Source: Acetobacteraceae bacterium (lineage in GTDB: Bacteria > Pseudomonadota > Alphaproteobacteria > Acetobacterales > Acetobacteraceae). Taken from it: a stretch of 11,533 nt of DNA. The DNA lies in contig JANXRT010000506.1 in NCBI GenBank assembly GCA_025356735.1, positions 1 to 11,533 on the forward strand, read 5' to 3'. This document shows positions 6,214-11,533 of the stretch, piece by piece. Below the pieces are notes generated by a model that saw nothing but the letters and a program-made list of their open reading frames with translations, was not told where the DNA came from and made no database searches. The number at the start of each line of letters is the position of its first letter. Position 1 is the stretch's first letter. The position numbers and the translations under genes are program-made.

Positions 6214-8041
6214 ATCTAGATCCAGGTCTGGGCCGGCACCCGTCCGGCGGCTGAACCCGCGCTGGCTGGTGCTGGCCGGCGCGGTGCTGCTCGTGCTGGC
6301 GTTTCCGACCCTGGCCCATGGCGACTACCGGCTCTACCTCGGCACCCAGGTCGCAATCTACCTGCTGGTCGCGATGGGGCTCAACCTGCTCAGCGGCTAT
6401 GCCGGCCAGCCGTCGCTGTGCCACGGCGCGCTGCTCGCGGTCGGCGCCTATGTCACGGCGATCGCCATGACCGACCACGGCTGGAGCTTCTGGCCGGCCG
6501 CCGCCGCCGGCATGGCGCTGACCGCCGCCGCCGGCGCGCTGATCGCGCTGCCGGCCTTTCGCGTCTCGGCCTGGTATTTCGCCCTGATCACGCTGGCCTT
6601 CGCCGACGTGGTCGGCGGCATGCTGGTCGAGTGGGGCGGGCTGACCCATTCCTTCGCCGGCGTCGTCGGCATCCCGATGCCGGAGCTGTCCGGCCATGCC
6701 CTGTCGCCAGCCGAACTGTTCTGGCTGGTGGCGGCGCTCGACATCGCCTGCTTCCTGATGATCGCCAACCTGATCCGCGGACGCTTCGGCCGCGGCTTCG
6801 CGGCATTGCGCGACAACGAGGCGGCGGCGCGGGCCAGCGGCATCTCGATGATCGGCCTGAAGATGTTCGCCTTCGTCGTCAGCGCCGCGATCACCGGACT
6901 GGCGGGGGCGTTCTACGCCGTCCAGAAGACCGTCATCACGCCCGACGACTTCACGCCGGATACTTCGATTTTCTTCCTGGTCGTGGTGGTGCTCGGCGGC
7001 AGCGGCCGGCTGTGGGGGCCGCTGATCGGCACGCTGGCGTTCTTCGTCGTGCCAGAGCTGCTGACCAGCCTGCAATCGTGGCGGCTGCTGATCTACGGCG
7101 TGGTTCTACTGGCGCTCATGCTGTTCGCCCCGCACGGGCTGGAAGGCGCGTTCCGTGCCGGCTGGCGTCGGCTGGTCCGCTCCGGCGGCACGACGCGTCC
7201 GGCCGCCGTGACGGAAGCGGTCAGGCCGACATTGGATGACGATGACCAGGCCGCAGGCATGGCAGTGTCGATCGCCGGCCTGGTCAAGCGCTTCGGCGGC
7301 GTGACGGCGCTGGACCATGTCACGCTGCGCATCGAGGCCGGCAGCGTGCACGCGATCGTCGGGCCGAACGGGTCCGGCAAGACCACCCTGCTCAACATGA
7401 TCTGCGGCTTCTTCAGGCCCGACGAGGGCGCCATCCGGCTGGATCAGACCGACATCGTCGGCCGCGCCACCGCCCGCATCGCGCGGCTCGGCGTCGGGCG
7501 CACCTTCCAGACGCCGAAGCTGCTGGCGGACCTGTCGGCGACGGCCAACGTCATGCTCGGCGCCTACGCCGCCGAGCGCGCCAGCACCGTCGAGGTGGCG
7601 CTGTGGGCGCCGCGTGCGGCCCGCGAGCATGCCTTGCTTGCGGCCAAGGCGCGGTATTTCCTGGGCTTCGTCGGGCTGGGCGACCGGGTGGGCGAACCGG
7701 CTGGCGAGCTGCCGCACAGCCAGCAGCGCCTGGCCGAGATCGCCCGGGCGCTGATGGGCCGGCCGCGCCTGCTGCTGCTCGACGAGCCGGCGGCCGGGTT
7801 GTCGCTGTCGGAGATCGACCGGCTGGGCGCGCTGATCCGATCCATCGCCGGGCTCGGCGTCACCGTCGTCATCGTCGAGCACCATCTCGACCTGGTCGCC
7901 GACATCTGCCGCCACGTCACGGTGCTCGACCGCGGCCGCGTGCTTGCCGAGGGCACGCCCGACAGCGTGTTCCGCGACCCCGCCGTGGTCAGCGCCTACA
8001 TGGGCGTGCGGCCGGTGGCTGAAGCTCAGGTGCCGGCATGA
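6206..8041 (+). CDS. Fused ABC permease/ATPase (LivM-LivG fusion)
   Basis: A 611-residue protein joining a LivM permease to a LivG ATPase, an arrangement known in many alphaproteobacteria. Residues about 15-315 are the membrane part, with NLLSGYAGQPSLCHGALLAVGAY-like LivM sequence (C72 where Gly is usual) and the coupling loop RGFAALRDNEAAARASGIS. A charged linker (about 320-350) leads to the ATPase: Walker A GPNGSGKTT (386-394), Walker B LLLLDEP (D526, E527), and H-loop H559 (IVEHH). The ABC signature reads LPHSQQ (502-507), with Ser at the position before Gln where Gly is nearly always found. The start is GTG 6206, overlapping the livH stop by 8 bases, so translation is probably coupled; no strong Shine-Dalgarno is needed there. 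The ATG of the following gene overlaps its stop (ATGA). Confidence 0.92.
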   Translation: MSESRSRSGPAPVRRLNPRWLVLAGAVLLVLAFPTLAHGDYRLYLGTQVAIYLLVAMGLNLLSGYAGQPSLCHGALLAVGAYVTAIAMTDHGWSFWPAAAAGMALTAAAGALIALPAFRVSAWYFALITLAFADVVGGMLVEWGGLTHSFAGVVGIPMPELSGHALSPAELFWLVAALDIACFLMIANLIRGRFGRGFAALRDNEAAARASGISMIGLKMFAFVVSAAITGLAGAFYAVQKTVITPDDFTPDTSIFFLVVVVLGGSGRLWGPLIGTLAFFVVPELLTSLQSWRLLIYGVVLLALMLFAPHGLEGAFRAGWRRLVRSGGTTRPAAVTEAVRPTLDDDDQAAGMAVSIAGLVKRFGGVTALDHVTLRIEAGSVHAIVGPNGSGKTTLLNMICGFFRPDEGAIRLDQTDIVGRATARIARLGVGRTFQTPKLLADLSATANVMLGAYAAERASTVEVALWAPRAAREHALLAAKARYFLGFVGLGDRVGEPAGELPHSQQRLAEIARALMGRPRLLLLDEPAAGLSLSEIDRLGALIRSIAGLGVTVVIVEHHLDLVADICRHVTVLDRGRVLAEGTPDSVFRDPAVVSAYMGVRPVAEAQVPA

Positions 8042-8763
8042 CGGCACGGCTTCAGATCGAGGCGGTCGATGTCGGCTACGGCCATGTCGGCGTGCTGGAG
8101 CGGGTCAGCCTCGACATCCCGGCCGGCGCCATCGTGGCGCTGGTCGGCAGCAACGGCGCCGGCAAGAGCACGCTGCTGCGCGCCGTCTCCGGCCTGCTGA
8201 AGCCAAGCCGGGGCCGCATCCTGCTCGACGGCGCCGACATCGCCGGCTGGCGGCCCGACCGCATCGTCGATGCCGGCGTGCTGCACGTCGCCGAGGGAAG
8301 GCGGCTGTTCCGCCAGCAGAGCGTCGGCGACAACCTCGAACTCGGCCTCTACGGCTCGCGCCTCGACCGTGCCGGCCAGACGGCGCGCTACCGGCTGGTG
8401 TTCGAGCTGTTTCCGATCCTGGCCGAGCGCCGCCAGTCGCGCGCCGGCGTGCTGTCGGGCGGCCAGCAGCAGATGCTGGCGATCGGCCAGGCGCTGATGC
8501 GCGATCCGCGCGTGCTGATGCTGGACGAACCCTCGCTTGGCCTGGCGCCGATCATCGTCGATCAGGTGCTCGACGTGATCGTCCGGCTGCGCGCCGCCGG
8601 CACCACCATCGTGCTGGTCGAGCAGATGGTGGAACGCGCGTTGGAGATCGCCGACTACGCCTACGTGCTGCAGAACGGCCGCGTGGCCGGCCACGGTCCG
8701 GCGGCCGAGCTGGCGACCAGCGATCTCGTCAGAAACGCCTATATCGGCGCCGGACATGGCTAG
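8038..8763 (+). CDS. livF: ABC transporter ATP-binding protein (LivF-like)
   Basis: A 241-residue ATPase of usual LivF size. It has Walker A GSNGAGKST (37-45), an intact signature LSGGQQQ (139-145), and Walker B LMLDEPSLGLAP (D163, E164). LVEQM follows, where Gln stands in for the H-loop His, as is normal in LivF proteins. It pairs with the LivG half of the preceding fusion to power uptake at the cytoplasmic face. Because the LivG signature is degenerate while this one is canonical, the two nucleotide sites of the dimer may be unequal. Its ATG overlaps the preceding TGA by four bases (ATGA), implying translational coupling. Its stop (8761-8763) lies just before the binding-protein gene. Confidence 0.92.
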   Translation: MTARLQIEAVDVGYGHVGVLERVSLDIPAGAIVALVGSNGAGKSTLLRAVSGLLKPSRGRILLDGADIAGWRPDRIVDAGVLHVAEGRRLFRQQSVGDNLELGLYGSRLDRAGQTARYRLVFELFPILAERRQSRAGVLSGGQQQMLAIGQALMRDPRVLMLDEPSLGLAPIIVDQVLDVIVRLRAAGTTIVLVEQMVERALEIADYAYVLQNGRVAGHGPAAELATSDLVRNAYIGAGHG

Positions 8764-8772
8764 GGGAGAAGG
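8763..8772 (+). promoter_or_regulatory. Strong Shine-Dalgarno deciding the binding-protein start
   Basis: GGGGAGAAGG lies 4 bases before ATG 8777 and directly after the livF stop. It favours ATG 8777 over the in-frame ATG 8756, which lies inside livF and upstream of this site. A strong site fits the high copy number needed for a periplasmic binding protein compared with membrane subunits. Confidence 0.75.
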
Positions 8773-8776
8773 CGAC

Positions 8777-9976
8777 ATGGCCAACATCAGGAACATCAAA
8801 CGCCGGGGCGTGCTGACGGGCGCGGCGGGGGCGTTGGCGGCTGGAGTCACGGTAGGCCGGGCGCGCGGCGAGGAAGTCATTCGCATCGGCTGGATCCGTC
8901 CGACCACCGGCCGGCTCGCGAGCTCGTTCGCGCCGCTCTATGTCGGCGGCCTGATCGCGGTCGACGAGATCAACGCCGCCGGCGGCATGCTGGGCCGTCG
9001 CATCGAGCGGGTGGAGGAGGACGACGAGGCCTCCCCCGCCAAGGAGCCGGCGATCATGCGCAAGCTACAGGATGCCGGCGTCAGCCTGATCTGCGGTCCG
9101 ACCGGGTCGTCGCAGTCGCTGTCGGCGCTGGCGGTCGGCAAGTCGGCCAACATCGTCCAGGCCGTCTATGCCAACGCCGCCGAGGTCGGCGACGGTACCA
9201 AGTACCCGACCAATTTCCAGTTTTGCTTCAATACCGTGCAGGAGGCGACGATCGTGGTCGGCTATCTGCTGAACACGCTCGGCGTCAGGAAGATCGGCAT
9301 CCTGCAGGAGAGCACGGCGTTCGGCGAGCAGGCGACCGCCGCATCGCGCGCCGTGCTGGACCAGGCGGGGCTGAAGCCGACCGACGTGCAGGTCTATCCG
9401 CTGACCGCGCCGGACCTGACGCCCTACATCGCCAACCTGCGCAAATCGGGCGCCGAGGGCATCGTGATGTGGACCGCCAACACGCCGCAGGCCGCCGCGG
9501 TGTTCAACGCGCTGTCGTCGCAGCAATGGTTTCCGCCGATCTGCGGCCATAACGGCCTGCTGTCCGCCTCGCTGCTCAAGCTGGCGCCCGAGGACGCGCT
9601 GAAGAATGTCTATTCGATCCATTTCCGCAACCTCTCATTCACCGCCGGCGAAAGTCCCGGCCCCAGACAACAGGCCTTCGCCGCCAAGCTGCACGCCTAT
9701 CCGGAGGCGGAGGACGGCGCCGCCGCGGTGGCGGCAGCGCCCTACTACGACTTCCTGCATCTGCTCCGGCAGATCATCGAGACCGAGAAAAGCTTCGACC
9801 CGGACAGGATACGCCGCGCGCTGAACGCCACGACCGACTACGCCGGCCTGGTCGGCGCCTACGGTTTCACACCGGCCCGCCACACCGGATTGTCGCTCGA
9901 CGCGCTATGCATGGCGACCGTGCTGTCGCTCAAGGACAAGCGGGCGCAATGGTGCTTTCGCCAACGGGCGGCCTAG
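8777..9976 (+). CDS. Periplasmic substrate-binding protein of HAAT ABC transporter (LivJ/AmiC-like)
   Basis: A 399-residue type I periplasmic binding protein (Peripla_BP_6/LivK superfamily). The N-terminus MANIRNIKRRGVLTGAAG has a twin-Arg pair (R9-R10) followed by a hydrophobic stretch ending near residue 31, so a Tat or Tat-like signal peptide is likely, with cleavage before EEVIRIG. The mature protein shows the family order: VIRIGWIRPTTG (first strand and ligand loop), DEINAAGGMLGRR, ICGPTGSSQSL, then KIGILQESTAFGEQ opening the second lobe, and LTPYIANLRKSGAEGIVMW. It delivers the ligand to the LivH/LivM channel. The ligand cannot be read from sequence; related proteins bind branched-chain amino acids, amides or aromatic acids. 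It closes the operon, with 218 bases to the next gene. Confidence 0.88.
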   Translation: MANIRNIKRRGVLTGAAGALAAGVTVGRARGEEVIRIGWIRPTTGRLASSFAPLYVGGLIAVDEINAAGGMLGRRIERVEEDDEASPAKEPAIMRKLQDAGVSLICGPTGSSQSLSALAVGKSANIVQAVYANAAEVGDGTKYPTNFQFCFNTVQEATIVVGYLLNTLGVRKIGILQESTAFGEQATAASRAVLDQAGLKPTDVQVYPLTAPDLTPYIANLRKSGAEGIVMWTANTPQAAAVFNALSSQQWFPPICGHNGLLSASLLKLAPEDALKNVYSIHFRNLSFTAGESPGPRQQAFAAKLHAYPEAEDGAAAVAAAPYYDFLHLLRQIIETEKSFDPDRIRRALNATTDYAGLVGAYGFTPARHTGLSLDALCMATVLSLKDKRAQWCFRQRAA

Positions 9977-10027
9977 CGGCGTCTTGATCCTGGTGGCGCG
10001 ATCCCGCCTCTTGCGGCCTGGGCGTCG

Positions 10028-10043
10028 GGTGGATCGCTCCACC
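10028..10043 (+). terminator. Possible hairpin after the ABC operon
   Basis: GGTGGA-TCGC-TCCACC is a perfect 6-bp stem with a 4-base loop, 51 bases past the binding-protein stop. There is no T-run, so an intrinsic terminator is uncertain. The rest of the 9977-10194 gap shows a locally AT-richer patch (around 10078-10088 and 10171-10188) that may hold the methyltransferase promoter, but no clear -35/-10 pair is visible. Confidence 0.3.
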
Positions 10044-10194
10044 GGATCAACCGCCGACCGCACAAACACGCTTCATCCGATAAATAGGGCAGCCTCCGTT
10101 CTGTCGTGACCGCAATAACCGGAGCCATCGGCCGCCTGTGACGTAATGCACATCCGCATCCACCTTGGCGCGGTAAGATAAACCCAAATGGCGG

Positions 10195-11256
10195 ATGACA
10201 ATGGTGGACGAAACCAAACTCAATCAATTCATCGGCCAGATGCTCGGAGATCTCGGCGGGGCACTCAGCGTTTCGCTCGTGCGCATCGGTGACCGGCTGG
10301 GTCTCTACAAGGCGCTCCATGCCGATGGGCCGATGACATCGGCCGAGCTGGCGACAAGGACGAACATCGCCGAGCGTTACGCGCGCGAGTGGCTGTCGCA
10401 TCAGGCCGCGTCCGGCTACCTGTCCTTCGACCCCACCAATCAAAAGTTCACCTTGCCGCCCGAACAGGCGATGGTGTTTGCGGAGCCGAACAGTCCGGTT
10501 TACATGCAAGGCGGCTTCGATGTGGCCGCGGTGATGATGGAAAACCAGGCACTTGTCGAACCGGCATTCCGCACCGGCCGCGGCATCGGGTGGGGCCACC
10601 AGTCGCAATGCCTGTTCTGTGCCACCGGACGTTTCTTTCGCCCAGGCTACCACAACAGCCTGGTGACATCGTGGCTGCCGGCGCTGGACGGGGTGGCCGC
10701 GAAACTGGAACGTGGCGCGACGGTGGCCGACGTCGGATGCGGGCACGGCTTCTCGACGGTGATGATGGCCAAGGCATTCCCGAACTCCAGCTTCGTCGGC
10801 TACGACTTTCACCCGGACTCGGTCGAGCAAGCCAGGAAGCACGCCGACGAGCACGGGGTGACCGCGAACACCCGGTTCGAGGTAGGCCTGGCCAGCGAGT
10901 TTCCCGAGACGGACCTCGATCTGGTGACGTTCTTCGACTGCCTGCACGACATGGGCGACCCGGTCGGTGCCGCGCGCCATGTTCGCCAGGCGCTGAAACC
11001 GGATGGATGCTGGATGATCGTCGAGCCCGCCGCCGGTGACCGGCTGGAGGACAACCTCAACCCGGTCGGTCGCCTTTTCTACGCCGCTTCGACGATGATC
11101 TGCGTGCCAACCTCGCTCGACCAACCCGTCGGCGCGGCACTGGGCGCGCAGGCTGGTTTCGAGAAGCTGTCGTCGGTCATTCGGGAAGGCGGCTTCGGGC
11201 AGGTGCGCAAGGCAACCGCGACACCGTTCAACATGATCCTTGAGGCACGACCCTGA
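10195..11256 (+). CDS. SAM-dependent methyltransferase with N-terminal winged-helix dimerisation domain (Rv2258c-like)
   Basis: A 353-residue class I methyltransferase. Residues about 10-95 resemble a winged-helix dimerisation domain (IGDRLGLYKAL, MTSAELATRTNIAERYAREWL). The SAM-binding motif I is VADVGCGHG (177-185), followed by the acidic end of strand 2 (VGYDFHPDSVEQA) and the later strand LVTFFDCLHDMG. The architecture and length resemble mycobacterial Rv2258c and many uncharacterised bacterial homologues; the methyl acceptor is unknown. The start is either ATG 10195 or ATG 10201, two codons later; neither has a clear Shine-Dalgarno (GGCGG precedes both closely). It has no evident operon partner and is followed within 40 bases by a dispersed repeat and an IS element. 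Its role with the transporter or oxygenase is not supported beyond proximity. Confidence 0.87.
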   Translation: MTMVDETKLNQFIGQMLGDLGGALSVSLVRIGDRLGLYKALHADGPMTSAELATRTNIAERYAREWLSHQAASGYLSFDPTNQKFTLPPEQAMVFAEPNSPVYMQGGFDVAAVMMENQALVEPAFRTGRGIGWGHQSQCLFCATGRFFRPGYHNSLVTSWLPALDGVAAKLERGATVADVGCGHGFSTVMMAKAFPNSSFVGYDFHPDSVEQARKHADEHGVTANTRFEVGLASEFPETDLDLVTFFDCLHDMGDPVGAARHVRQALKPDGCWMIVEPAAGDRLEDNLNPVGRLFYAASTMICVPTSLDQPVGAALGAQAGFEKLSSVIREGGFGQVRKATATPFNMILEARP

Positions 11257-11293
11257 AGTCAGGACGATACAGGCCACATCTTCCAGCAGGCAA

Positions 11294-11345
11294 GCATGGG
11301 GCGCCGCCCCAAACCCCGCCGGGGTAGCGCCCCGGAGCGCATAAC
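11294..11345. repeat. Dispersed GC-rich palindromic repeat, copy 3
   Basis: This matches copy 1 (708-759) at 46 of 52 bases. It contains GGGG-CGCCG-CCCC (11298-11310) and CCCC-GCC-GGGG (11314-11324) palindromes. It lies 37 bases after the methyltransferase stop, where it could serve as transcript end structure. An IS5-family element begins about 4 bases beyond it. Confidence 0.75.
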
Positions 11346-11349
11346 CTAA

Positions 11350-11533
11350 GAGTCCGTTTCGAATCGGTTATTCAACGTGCCAGCCTACGTAACAGTAGGA
11401 TAGCGGAAGCTGCGTAGAGAAAGGCTTCTGCCGAAGCGATCTTCGCCTCGACGTCCTTTGCCAATCGGCGGTTGCGGTTGATCCAAGCGAAGAATCGCTC
11501 GACCACCCAACGGCGGGCGTGGACCACGAACCC
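11350..11533 (-). mobile_element. IS5-family insertion sequence, one end only (cut by window edge)
   Basis: The transposase 3' end reads inward from the right edge, and the likely IS terminus is GAGTCCGTTTCGAATCGG starting near 11350. CTAA at 11346-11349 directly outside fits the YTAR target known for IS5 elements. The boundary is inferred: only one end is in view, so the inverted repeat and target duplication cannot be confirmed. Confidence 0.7.
11372..11533 (-). CDS. IS5-family transposase, C-terminal 53 residues (partial)
   Basis: Reading the minus strand from the right edge gives 53 residues ending at TGA (11372-11374). The segment RRWVVERFFAWINRNRRLAK carries the conserved Glu (VVER) of the DDE domain and the R/K-rich stretch typical of IS5-group transposases. 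It is followed by the usual tail EAKIASAEAFLYAASAILLL. The N-terminal part, with the two catalytic Asp residues, lies outside the window, so whether the element is intact cannot be judged. It is oriented toward the methyltransferase gene. Confidence 0.85.
   Translation of the reverse strand, partial: GFVVHARRWVVERFFAWINRNRRLAKDVEAKIASAEAFLYAASAILLLRRLAR

Noticed and set aside
5900..7075. Minus-strand frame of 391 codons opposite the ABC permeases
   Set aside because: It is antisense to well-supported LivH/LivM sequence and has a low-complexity Arg/Gly/Gln composition.
9973..11277. Long minus-strand frame of 434 codons opposite the methyltransferase
   Set aside because: The plus strand encodes a clear SAM methyltransferase; the opposite frame has no recognisable motif.
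1..11533. CRISPR array, tRNA, rRNA, prophage, toxin-antitoxin or defence genes
   Set aside because: I saw no regularly spaced repeats, tRNA-like folds or recognisable proteins of these types on either strand.

Overview
This GC-rich window looks like an alphaproteobacterial chromosome. The codon use, the compact liv-type operon with a LivM-LivG fusion, the 111-residue conserved hypothetical gene and the GC-rich palindromic intergenic repeats all fit that group, possibly Rhodospirillales or Hyphomicrobiales. The placement is from gene style only; there is no rRNA or marker gene to fix it.

Layout. Positions 1-741 hold the C-terminal half of an MFS permease (+, cut by the left edge). An intergenic stretch rich in hairpins follows (708-857). 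A Rieske oxygenase alpha subunit of the phthalate 4,5-dioxygenase type lies at 914-2233 (+). An SRAP/YedK-type abasic-site DNA-protein crosslinking enzyme is on the minus strand (2351-3016), and a small conserved protein of unknown function on the plus strand (3248-3583). An acyl-CoA carboxylase carboxyltransferase (beta) subunit is on the minus strand (3611-5170). It diverges from a four-gene branched-chain-amino-acid-type (HAAT) ABC transporter operon at 5338-9976: LivH-like permease, LivM-LivG fusion, LivF-like ATPase and a periplasmic binding protein. A Rv2258c-like SAM-dependent methyltransferase is at 10195-11256 (+). The right edge cuts an IS5-family insertion sequence (11350 onward), of which only the transposase C-terminus is present.

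How the genes may work together. The MFS permease and the orphan oxygenase suggest import and ring hydroxylation or O-demethylation of an aromatic carboxylate. The ABC operon and divergent carboxyltransferase suggest uptake of an organic or amino acid and acyl-CoA carboxylation. The link between the two halves is only proximity. No reductase for the oxygenase and no biotin carboxylase or biotin carrier for the carboxyltransferase is in the window.

Non-coding structure. Related GC-rich repeats occur at 708-759, 2240-2291 and 11294-11345. The first overlaps the 3' end of the MFS gene and supplies its stop codon; the third is abutted by the IS. A long interrupted hairpin (810-857) lies between the MFS and oxygenase genes. 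I see no convincing new defence, CRISPR, phage or RNA system; the most interesting signals are these repeats and a few divergent motifs in otherwise ordinary enzymes.
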